Positions 56,372-64,000 of a DNA stretch of 64,000 nucleotides are shown here, piece after piece. The position numbers were made by a program, and so were the translations under genes. The notes beneath the pieces were generated by a model. That model saw only the letters and a program-made list of their open reading frames with translations. It was not told the origin of the DNA and did no database searches. The stretch spans positions 363,001 to 427,000 of the forward strand of contig JBAIAA010000661.1 of the NCBI GenBank assembly GCA_037893245.1, written 5' to 3'. Numbering within the stretch: position 1 is the first letter of the stretch; every line of letters starts with the position of its first letter. The stretch is from Crossaster papposus. Taxonomy: Eukaryota; Echinodermata; Asteroidea; Velatida; Solasteridae.

Positions 56372-56634
56372 CACTGAACAAAAATATAAACGCCCACAAA
56401 AATATAAACGCCCACAAAAATATAAACGCCCACAAAAATATAAACGCCCACAAAAATATAAACGCCCTAAAAATGGTTACTTGTCTTGATTTGTAAACAA
56501 CATTTGTGTCCATCTTTGCCAGTGAGGAATATTGCTCAGTGATGCAGTGATTCCACCCACAACACAGATATGGGTGGAATCACTACATCACCGAGGCGTT
56601 TATATTTTTGTGGGCGTCATATTTTTGTTCAGTG
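56372..56634. mobile_element. Mariner-like MITE with 18-bp array made from its own TIR
   Basis: TA borders (56370-56371, 56635-56636). Ends CACTGAACAAAAATATAAAC and its near inverse. The left TIR segment ACAAAAATATAAACGCCC is repeated in tandem about five times. An inner hairpin has GTGATGCAGTGATTCCACCC arms. The CACTGxACAAAAATAT start is of a type I associate with Tc1/mariner elements. Confidence 0.75.
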
Positions 56635-56767
56635 TAGTTTGTAAAGTTGGTTACGGGTACTTGATTTTGTAATCTGGAACCCGGCGGTTCCTGGCATCAT
56701 TGGCCGGGTTGCTCGGGTACCTGGTTACGACGCCCACCCCTAGTAGTAACATTGTGAATACTCATGG

Positions 56768-57007
56768 CTACTGATCACTGCTTGTGCTAGTACCTGCCGC
56801 CCTGCGGTCCTTCACAGAGGAAGATTCCTTGTGTTTGGTCTTCTTGTCTTTTATTTGCACGTCTCGGACGGAGCAGACTTGCCTCAAGATGACGGCATGG
56901 ACCTCGTCGCGGTTCAGGATGGCTCCAAAGACGTAAGGCTTCTCTTCGGTGATCATGCGGATCTCAATGGACATGCCATGGCCGGGAAAGAGAAAGAATG
57001 GCTTGGC
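56768..57007 (-). CDS. PH-GRAM domain protein, exon d (C-terminal part of domain, stop)
   Basis: The acceptor on the minus strand is strong (CGTTTTTTTCCCTCCCGTCCAG|GCC). The exon enters in phase 0 and reads AKPFFLFPGHGMSIEIRMIT, then EEKPYVFGAILNRDEVHAVI, LRQVCSVRDVQIKDKK and a basic/serine tail ending SSDQ-stop at 56768. 'IEIR..xxxYVFGxxLNRDEVxxxI' is the last strand and helix of a GRAM domain. A donor-like GCGGCAG|GTACTA at 56793 leaves open that the real transcript continues past the tail. Codon use is GC-rich at the third base. The phase fits exon c. Confidence 0.75.
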   Translation of the reverse strand, partial: AKPFFLFPGHGMSIEIRMITEEKPYVFGAILNRDEVHAVILRQVCSVRDVQIKDKKTKHKESSSVKDRRAAGTSTSSDQ

Positions 57008-57087
57008 CTGGACGGGAGGGAAAAAAACGAGAGAACTGTCTTCACATAACGGCGCATGGCTGTTATTTTCACTGTTTGACACAGTTA

Positions 57088-57451
57088 TTAAAGGTAGGAT
57101 ACACCATTTGCAGATATCGAAAATATTTACTACCGAATTATTAAAAAATATTTTACTTATTTGAAAGTAAATAATGATTCTAGGCATACAGCAAAATGAT
57201 TGCGCTAGATATCCTGTAATTATTCTGAAAAATATTATTTTATAACAAAAATAACAATAAACAAAGATAACTTAAGAATAACTGCTTGATGCAGGTTGAA
57301 AACAAACGCCGTTTTTCATGTTTTTCTTGGCATCCATTATTGTAAAACTTCGGACAGGTCAGTTAAACGATATTTACTATAAAATACAACCCCTTAAATC
57401 GACCCATTCATGATAATTCAAGCAATTACCAATGGTGTATCCTACCTTTAA
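57088..57451. mobile_element. MITE family A, copy 6 (in the GRAM gene intron)
   Basis: Complete TIRs with TTAA borders, but the GC palindrome is lost (AAAAATAACAATAAACAAAG instead). It lies 80 bp upstream of exon d of the GRAM gene. Confidence 0.88.
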
Positions 57452-58055
57452 TATACAGAAGATCCCTTTTTATAAAATAACTTGAAGATCACCAAGAGCG
57501 CCAAGAGCAACATTTGTGACCCGCTCTGCAAAAAATGAGTCTGATGTCGCAAAATACATTTTTACATAAAGGGCTGTTTATTGTCTTGGAGGTGATTTTA
57601 CTTTCAACAAATAATATTTTTGTTTTAAGGCATTTTGGTTTCTCCGACACCTATAATTTCAGATCAGATCAATTGAAAAGATTGTTTTGATCCCCAAATT
57701 AAATTTAATACAGGTTTTGTCATTCTTTTACCATAGCATCTGGTGAAGAACTACAATTGTAAATCTTCATTTCTTTTCAGACATTTTGAATAAAACTGAG
57801 AAAAAGCAAATTTCCCAAAATTGTAAAAGACCGATGAATCACACTACAGAGTTGTGCCATATATCAAATGAAAGCTTATTTCCTGCTTTTCTGACCAACT
57901 GTAAAATTGAAATTTGTTAACACATCAGACTCATTATTGCCGAGTGGGTCCAATTTATGGATCGTTCAGCTTTTGAAAGAAATAATTATGCTCTTTCAAT
58001 TTGCAGAATTTTTTTACATTTTTTGTTTGTTTGATTGATTGATTGATGGATTTAT

Positions 58056-58087
<32 letters not shown>

Positions 58088-58161
58088 TTAAGGTTTTTTG
58101 TTCCAGCTTCTGATGTTTCTCCCGAGGCAAAGAATTGTTTCGTAAGCTGCGTTTCCACATG
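57452..58161. other. Intron of the GRAM gene, no feature recognised
   Basis: AT-rich with one (ATT)n stretch near 58060. No splice-bounded exon seen. Confidence 0.4.
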
Positions 58162-59000
58162 GTCGATGCCCAGACTATCTGCAGACGATTTTTATAAATT
58201 AGAAATTCTTCTCTGTTCGCAATTGATCACACCATAACTTTTGGAATTCCAAACAGTTCTAGGGCGATCAAACGCGAATAAAAATGAATTTTTTATTAAT
58301 TTGTTCTGCGCATCGTCTGCAGATCGTCTGCGCATCGTCTGCGCATCGTCTGGGCATCGTCTGGGCATCGTCTGGGCATCGTCCGCAGATCGTCTGCGCA
58401 TCGTCTGCGCATCGTCTGCGCATCGTCTGGGCATCGTCTGGGCATCGTCTGGGCATCGTCTGGGCATCGTCTGCGCATCGTCTGGGCATCGCTATAGCAG
58501 CGAATGAAGGCGCTTTAAGGCGAATGGCAACACGAGCCCCTCACGACCCAATACAGCTCCAACACGGATGATGGCGATACCAACATGGTCGAAATGTTAG
58601 GACGAGTCAAAATTAAATTTGTAAACATGTTTCAAATGTTTTGCCCGTCTGCCAAATCAAGAAGAAGGGACTAGGTTCATAAATAATTAAGACCCCCCCC
58701 CCCCCCCCCCACCACTTCCCACACGGTATCCGAACGATGCCCACAAGGTTAAGTACGGTTGGACACGGTTTAATCGCGTGTGCGCGCCTGGCAAAATCGG
58801 CTATGTGTAAACGTTACTTTAAGTGTTGGATGTGTATTGGGTCGTGAGGGGCTCGTGTTCATCTGCATCTCGTGTTCACTGATATCATCTGCATTCGCTG
58901 CTATAGCGATCCCAGACGATGCGCAGCCAATCTGTAGACGATTTGTATAAATTAGAAATTCGTCTCTATTCGAGGTTGATCACCCCAGAACTTTTGGAAT
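58162..59000. mobile_element. Composite element with GCATCGTC words (direct and inverted repeats)
   Basis: About 95 bp at 58162-58256 (CAGACGATTTTTATAAATTA) recur directly at 58909-59000. Between them, 58488-58560 and 58833-58910 are inverted copies (ATCGCTATAGCAGCGAATG; ACGAGCCCCTCACGACCCAA). A poly-C tract is at 58692-58710. It lies in the GRAM gene intron. Confidence 0.6.
58306..58492. repeat. 11-bp minisatellite GCATCGTCTGS, about 17 units
   Basis: Units GCATCGTCTGC and GCATCGTCTGG alternate over 187 bp with two GCAGATCGTCT variants. Because 11 is not a multiple of 3, all six frames read 11-residue repeats without stops (for example PRRCADDAQTM), which explains the overlapping open frames here. 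Confidence 0.95.
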
Positions 59001-59117
59001 AAGAGAGGTCACCGATATACTACTATTTTTTCCTATAACTAAAAATTGAAACAGCTAAAGAAACCATTTTTAGTCAACGTTATATTAAATCGGGTATTAT
59101 TACACAAAGCATCTCAC

Positions 59118-59205
59118 CTTTTCAATGGTGACAATATCAGCTAACGGCAGTACAATGTGTTTGTCCAATCGATTCTTTAATCTTGTCCGCTCAAAGCACA
59201 AAAAG
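59118..59205 (-). CDS. PH-GRAM domain protein, exon c (central strands)
   Basis: Acceptor TTCCTTTTTTTTTTTCTTCACAG (all but the AG pyrimidine-rich) and donor GAAAAG|GTGAGA on the minus strand. 88 bp: one base completes Ser from exon b, then 29 codons FLCFERTRLKNRLDKHIVLP and LADIVTIEK, ending in phase 0 for exon d. 'xLCFxxxxxxxxxxxIVxPLxDIVxIEK' is the core of a GRAM domain, a PH-like fold that binds lipids or proteins at membranes. Confidence 0.82.
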
Positions 59206-59360
59206 CTGTGAAGAAAAAAAAAAGGAATCGTAACAAAAATACATGCACCCAATACAAGTTGATGATTATAACAACACGGTTGTGGGTGCACATGCACATT
59301 TATTTTGTTTTTACTCTTTGAATATTCAAACTGGCAAAAAGGTATTCGAATATGTGACCT

Positions 59361-59501
59361 GCGGCCGATTTCACCAATGTTAGGATTAATCCTAGGAAGA
59401 GTAACTCCTCCTAACTTGCAATAGATCCAATGCAAGTTAGGATGAGTTACTCATCCTAACTCGAGATAGGATTAATCCTAGCGTTTCGTGAAATCGGCCG
59501 C
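59361..59501. mobile_element. Word-rich TIR element (TTAGGAT / ATCCTAA), 141 bp
   Basis: Ends GCGGCCGATTTCACCAATGT and (inverted) GCGGCCGATTTCACGAAACG. TTAGGATTAATCCTA occurs near both ends and further TTAGGAT words between. The whole element can fold on itself. It lies in the GRAM gene intron. Confidence 0.75.
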
Positions 59502-60424
59502 AGCTCCCACAAAACCAGACATAAGTGTGTTTTTTTGAAAAGTGATATTGTTATTTGCATTTAGTACACATCTTCAGCTTTCATTTGGTACCAAAACCAC
59601 CTTTATACCATACATACTTCCAATTTTATGAGGATTTTATTTCGATGTATTTGGGAGATAAATTATCACTTTTAAAACACATTTTGCCTCAATAAATGCA
59701 TGATTTTTGTACTTTCTCATCAATAAAGTTGATTTTGTTTAACCTGACTTAGGGTTAAAGTATACATATTAAAGAATACAAAAATAACGAAAAACTAAAA
59801 TCGATGTTCGCCAGATTTTTCACCTTTGACGAGCTTAATCTCGAAAAAGCCTGTGTGACTTATGTCGGGTTTCGTAGGAGCGGGTCACATATTTGGTTGG
59901 TCATCACATATTAGAATATCCATGACAAAACTTTCGAAGAGTAAATATGACTTGCTCCCACAAAACAACAAACAAGTCATATTTCGGTGGTACATGTATA
60001 TAGATGGAAAGAGGACGTGTTCAGCTTTAATTCCACACACATATTCTTGTTATACCGGTATATGTTGATTGGTTGCGAAGATCTGTTAATATTAGTATAG
60101 GTGGTTTCGGTTCACTGAGCTATATAATGAAAACTACTTTTGAGATAAAATGCATTTGAAAATTTAGCTAATATTATGGTGTTTTCATGGTTTATCATTG
60201 GACTTGTCCAATCAAAACTCCATAGCAACCACACTATTTGCTGCAGATGATGCTAAATATATAACACTAAACACCTTCTTTTACAATATTTCCGAAAAGT
60301 ATGATGAAAACTTCCTTCAAGATTATCTGCGACTTGCTCTCTATAAAGGTGGACGCTTCCACCTTGACTTTACCAAAATCGTTGCCAAATTCTTCCAGAA
60401 AACGAAATGAAATTTCACTCTTAC

Positions 60425-60509
60425 CTTTTGGTAAGATAAATCCTGCCATTTTTGAAAGAGACAGTTTTATCTCGCTGAATTTGTGTGCAGCGCTTTCCAG
60501 TTTGCCAAC
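60425..60509 (-). CDS. PH-GRAM domain protein, exon b
   Basis: Acceptor TTTTCTTCTGGGTCTTCAG|GT and donor CAAAAG|GTAAGAG on the minus strand, both good. 85 bp: two bases complete Gly from exon a, then WQTGKRCTQIQRDKTVSFKN and GRIYLTK, leaving AG for the Ser shared with exon c. 'CxxQRDKxxxxGRIYLTKSFLCF' matches the second and third strands of GRAM domains. A second frame is also open here but does not continue into exon c. Confidence 0.82.
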
Positions 60510-60742
60510 CTGAAGACCCAGAAGAAAAGAAAAAAAATGTTAAAAGACTCTTGAAATAGACTTTACACCTATAATGACGTAATGCCGGGCTCCGTTTTCA
60601 TATGCGCTTTCCTATGGGAGTGAAGTCGGGATACCAAATGCACTGGCACTCATATAAAAGTGCACATCGACACCACAAAAGTAACACTCGGCTGCGCATC
60701 AAAAACACCTCTCGTTTTCACAAAATTCGCATTTTGTATCAC

Positions 60743-61036
60743 TGTGGAGACATGACTTTGTTCTTGTGTACAAAATTATTAGAAAGTCGAGCACGTTTTT
60801 CAAAATGCTCCCATTTTAACCACAATTATTTTCCTGGGTTAAATTTCGACCCAATATACCCTATATTATACCCTAACCCAAACACTAACCCACATCCTAA
60901 CCCTAGTGTTTAAGTAATTTTAGTAAAATCCAAAAATCTAATTCGTGAAATTCCTAGTGGAGACCTATTCATCTATAGAAATTACCCTTTGGAGACCTTT
61001 TCACTCCCATTGTCCCCATTGTGTTCACGTCTCCCG
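60743..61036. repeat. Dispersed repeat with GGAGAC ends, copy 2
   Basis: Reverse complement of 18838-19138: GTGGAGACATGACTTTG, CGACCCAATATACCCTATAT, CTAACCCACATCCTAACCC, GGAGACCTATTCATCTATAG, ..GTTCACGTCTCC. It lies in the intron between exons a and b of the GRAM gene. Confidence 0.75.
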
Positions 61037-61287
61037 AGGGTATCGTGCCGGATGACGAATATAAACGCAAAGTTTTCCCCCAGATTCAAAACGGATGGCG
61101 CATAAACACGCCACGAGCAAGGCCGGAAATGTCTCTCATCAGCGAGCAAGGCCGAAAATGCGTGGGTGTGCTTCCCGGTACTGGCGGCCTGAACCTGATT
61201 CGGATCGTGTTTCGTTAAAAATAATCCCGCCCCTCGGCGCGAACTGGTTAACAATGCAGCTATATGTACAATAGCCCTGAAACAGTG

Positions 61288-61578
61288 TGGAGTGTCGTGG
61301 TCGGGCGGTTAAGAACTCGGTTTTCTGTTCCGCAGAGCGTGGGTTCGAGTCCCGGTGTCGACACATGTGTCCTTAAGCAAGGCAATTAAACCACTATTGC
61401 TTCGTCCTTCGGATGGGACGTAAAGCTGTAGGTCCCGTGCGTTGTGTAATGCACGTAAAAGAACCCAGTAACACTCTTCGCTAAGAGAAGGGGTTCGCCC
61501 CGGTGTTCCTGGCAGCGCCTCGGAATAGGCAACTAGATAGATGGCGCTTTACAAATGCATGATCATCATCATCATCAA
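61288..61578 (+). mobile_element. tRNA-derived SINE, family 2, copy 2
   Basis: Head TGGAGTGTCGTGGTCGGGCG, then TTCTGTTCCGCAGAGCGTG and B box GGTTCGAGTCC (61342-61352). The body ends GATGGCGCTTTACAAATGC and a CATCATCAT tail. The antisense frame with DSNPRS is a shadow of the B box. Inserted in the GRAM gene intron. Confidence 0.82.
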
Positions 61579-61930
61579 CAAAATGATTTCATTCTTTGAA
61601 ATACATACATGTCAATGCATGTTGGAGACAGAGGATTGAAAGCCAGCAAGCCTACATATAGGCAACCACACGTGTAAACATGACTACCGTGACAAGCATG
61701 ACAACGTTAGATGTAGTATCAAATTATTTGGCTATTAATTATTGACTTTAGGTAGACATTACGTCTTCCTGTCTTCACATGCAAACTGCGAGTGTTATTG
61801 CGCATTTGTGATCATAACACACCTGATGGAACTTCAAAGGCGTTCGAAAAATGTAATCCATTATTCCTTCAACCGGTTACTTGCCGATTAAATAGATATC
61901 TGATCCCTGACGTCAGCAAAAAAGAATCTG

Positions 61931-61997
61931 ATTACCTGGCAATGGCAATTACCTGGCAATGGCAATTACCTGGCAATGGCAATTACCTGGCAATGGC
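61931..61997. repeat. 17-bp tandem repeat that multiplies a splice donor
   Basis: ATTACCTGGCAATGGCA is repeated four times. On the minus strand each unit contains GCCAG|GTAATTG, so exon a of the GRAM gene has four equal donor sites, with last exon bases at 61987, 61970, 61953 and 61936. Confidence 0.9.
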
Positions 61998-62061
61998 AGT
62001 TCCTCCGACGGCAAGGAAAACATCTCCAGGAAGTTGCCCAGGCCCTCACTAGGTGTCCTTT
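61987..62061 (-). CDS. PH-GRAM domain protein, exon a (start of domain)
   Basis: Acceptor CCGTTGTCACAG|AA and donor TTGCCAG|GTAATT on the minus strand. 75 bp: two bases of a split codon, then RTPSEGLGNFLEMFSLPSEE and LPLP, leaving G for exon b. 'F..MFSLPSEEL' is the usual entry to a GRAM domain (F..LF.LP.xE.L). Exons a to d together give about 161 residues covering one whole GRAM domain. GRAM domains of this length with 'PLxDIVxIEK' occur in TBC1D8/9-type Rab-GAPs and other membrane-contact proteins; the exact protein is not fixed. Upstream exons should lie at higher coordinates or beyond the window. Confidence 0.7.
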
Positions 62062-62532
62062 CTGTGACAACGGCCGGGATGATGTACTACAAGAAAATTC
62101 GAAAATATAAATTTACAATTTTCAATTTTCCCATTCCAATAAAAATTATTTTACTGTGCGTGATTGGTTTTTTTTTAGTGTTGGGAGATATTTCCAGTTC
62201 TAAATTCCCGAGTGACAGTGGTTTTAGTTTTTGCCAAAGACCATTGCATTTGACCCTAACGACACAATATATATTCCCATCAGCTCCTTAGATCACGTAG
62301 TGGTCTTTGCAAATTGTTCAAATGGGGCATGACCTTTTCATGCTAATTCGACCATTTCACAAATGTCCTGAGATGCAACTTTTATTACTTTCTTCAAAAT
62401 AAAAGCATGCCAGAAGGAATAATTTCACAGGCAGTTTTAATAGTGTTGTTAATATCTTTACAACAATTAAGCCACTCAACAGTAATTGGGCCACTTTTTG
62501 GATAGCTCTGCGAAAGGAATACTCCAACTTTC

Positions 62533-63321
62533 GAGGTGGGATACACCATTGATAATTGCTTGAATTATGAATGGGTGGACGTAAAAGGTAGGATACACCA
62601 TTGGTAATTGCTTGAATTATCAGAAATGGGTGGATGTAAAGGTAGAATACACCATTGTGGAGTGCAGTGGCCTCGTGGTCTGGAGCATTGAATTTGTAAT
62701 CTGTAGGTAAAGCTACAGGTTGGGGGTTCGAGTCCGGCCTGGGACTACGGTACGTGTGCCCTTGGGCAAGGCACTTTGTCACTCATTGCTTCTCTCCACC
62801 CAGGAGTAAATGGGTACCTGTGAGGGCAGAGATGGTTATTGTGGTTGAATTTAGCTACTTTGCGCCGAAATGGCAGCATCGAGCTGTATACTCCCCAGGG
62901 AGCTGAGATGGTATTTGGAATGTTTCATGGGCCCAATGATCTGGGTAATAATGTAAAGCGCTTTGATACACCCACATTGTGGGAGTCTAAAGCGCTATAA
63001 TAAGAACTAACATTATTAAGAACTAACATTATTATTGGTAATTGCTTGAATTATCATGAATGGGGATTGTATTTTATAGTAAATATCATTTAACTGAACT
63101 GTTAGAAGTTTCACAATCATGGATGCCAAGAAATACAAGACAAAATGGCGTTCGTTTTCTACCGGCGTCAAGCAGTGGTTCTTATGTTGTTTTTTATAAA
63201 ATTCAATTTTTCGGAACAATAATCAATGCCCACAATCATTATTTACACAGACTTTTAAATAAGTAAGATATTTTTTAATAATTTGGTAACTGCAAATGGT
63301 CTATCCTACATATACTTTTAA
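62533..63321. mobile_element. MITE family A, copy 7, with triplicated left TIR and a nested SINE
   Basis: The left TIR AGGTAGGATACACCATTGGT..TTGCTTGAATTAT occurs at about 62534 and 62588, with a third start at 62640 that is cut by the SINE. The MITE resumes after the SINE at about 63030 (TTGGTAATTGCTTGAATTAT) and ends near 63321. The GC palindrome is missing. Confidence 0.8.
62657..63033 (+). mobile_element. tRNA-derived SINE, family 3, inserted in MITE family A
   Basis: Boxes CTCGTGGTCTGG (A-like, about 62673) and GGTTCGAGTCC (62725-62735). The body has CCCTTGGGCAAGGCACTTTG, CACCCAGGAGTAAATGGGTA and AATGTAAAGCGCTTTGA, and ends in a duplicated AAGAACTAACATTATT. The central part looks like the conserved core shared by many deuterostome/metazoan SINEs (Deu or Nin type); alignment would settle which. 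Confidence 0.82.
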
Positions 63322-63865
63322 CATCGAGTCTGATTCAATAGATTCCTCCCACTGTGCACATGGGCAACAATTCCTGCACCTGTCTATTACCACAAAAGAA
63401 GTTCTAGCTACCCGTGGCAAAGGAACATGCATACATGTCGGACATAAAATACAGCTACATAGGCCAGGCTAATGGGACACGCTAATGGGACACGCTAAAT
63501 AAAAATGTTTATTATTAGAATTCACCGATTCTCATCTTCCAGCAACATAAATTAAGTGCACTCACAATGTTATCTTTTTCTCTGTTCTCTACTTTATTTC
63601 TCGGAAAAACATCAACAAATGCGCGGACCAAAATTACAAAGAAATACATAAAATAAAAACTTTAGATACAAAACCATAATAACCAAGACAAAGACAAAAT
63701 ACCATTCAGCTCCCGAAGGATTACCCAAAACAAATATTATTCCTGTCAAGAGGTTCTCGTCAGACAATTTCAAATTGAGTTGAAGTAAATTCAAACAATG
63801 AGCTCAGCTTTTCCTCCTCGAAGCAAATAATATCTACAATCCATCTTAAACTTCGTCATTCAGAC
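63322..63865. other. No gene recognised
   Basis: No supported exon. GTAATAGACAG|GTGCAGG on the minus strand near 63400 looks like an acceptor, but the frame after it cannot be tied to the GRAM gene. Confidence 0.3.
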
Positions 63866-64000
63866 GTGACGTAAAGCCGTTGGTCCCGTGTGTGTGTATT
63901 GTGTATATATTGAACCTGGACACGCACGTAAAAGAACCCAGTCACACTTCTCGCTAAGAGCAGGGGTTCGCCCCGGTGTTTCTGGCATTTCGTTCATCCT
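63866..64000 (+). mobile_element. tRNA-derived SINE, family 2, copy 3 (partial, runs off the window)
   Basis: Starts inside the body (CTTCGTCATTCAGACGTGACGTAAAGC) and matches 61410-61513 through CGCACGTAAAAGAACCCAGT and GGGGTTCGCCCCGGTGTT. The tRNA-like head is missing. Confidence 0.8.

Noticed and set aside
58192-58571. Several open frames with RRCADDAQTM-type or SSAHRLGIVW-type repeats
   Set aside because: Produced by the 11-bp minisatellite, which lacks stops in every frame.
62357-62782. 141-codon minus-strand frame with PDSNPQPVALPTDYKF; also 61139-61366 with DSNPRS
   Set aside because: Antisense readings of SINE B-box regions, a common false protein in SINE-bearing genomes.
63322-63450. 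Possible upstream exon of the GRAM gene on the minus strand after GTAATAGACAG
   Set aside because: A short open frame exists but neither its phase nor its content can be linked to exon a; it also borders a MITE end.
1-64000. CRISPR arrays, bacterial operons, phage genes
   Set aside because: No regularly spaced identical repeats with unique spacers, no dense collinear genes; spliced exons, SINEs and LINEs mark this as animal nuclear DNA. Word-rich elements have no unique spacers of constant length.

Overview
The window is nuclear DNA of a metazoan. It has an intronless rhodopsin-type GPCR, exons with spliceosomal splice sites, TTAGGG-type telomeric words, metazoan LINE, Penelope and SINE fragments, and a very high load of small inverted-repeat elements. 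The repeat style suggests a marine invertebrate, possibly an echinoderm or another invertebrate deuterostome. That placement is inference from general appearance, because nothing here fixes the phylum.

Host genes are sparse. (1) A single-exon class A GPCR lies at 20033-21094 (+); its open frame extends back to 19850. (2) Four exons on the minus strand (62061-61987, 60509-60425, 59205-59118, 57007-56768) join in phase to encode a PH-GRAM domain. Their introns hold MITEs, SINEs and a minisatellite. (3) A short RecQ-like helicase start (41580-41727, +) ends inside its Walker A motif. It is either a first exon or a broken copy. Two weaker exon-like stretches lie at 10560-10754 and 11172-11259 (+).

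Retroelement remains: a 5'-truncated, broken non-LTR retrotransposon (43100-45797, +); short LINE 3' ends or fragments at 8089-8398, 28870-29345 and 32425-32490; a Penelope-like GIY-YIG domain at 24452-24892 (-); two Penelope-type segments with hammerhead-ribozyme-like cores (22340-22390, 42200-42245); and three tRNA-derived SINE families (13.1 kb; 16.0/61.3/63.9 kb; 62.7 kb).

The rest is dominated by short TIR elements. Two TTAA-bounded MITE families recur: AGGTAGGATACACC ends, 7 copies; AGGGATCGTATACG ends, 3 copies. A Mutator-like element with a duplicated 9-bp target has a mariner-like element nested at its end (21360-22200). A 2.2-kb inverted repeat (4815-6981) sits inside another element.

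The most unusual pattern is a set of about 16 elements built alike: inverted terminal repeats around a body crowded with one short word in both orientations. The word differs in each element (ACGAAT, CACGAT, CGCGAA, TTAGGAT, ATCGG, AGAGTG, GTTCACGAG and others). In the clearest one (32611-33410) the words run every 9-12 bp over long stretches, close to the DNA helical repeat. Some of these elements share terminal sequence although their words differ. I report this as a candidate undescribed class of non-autonomous elements.
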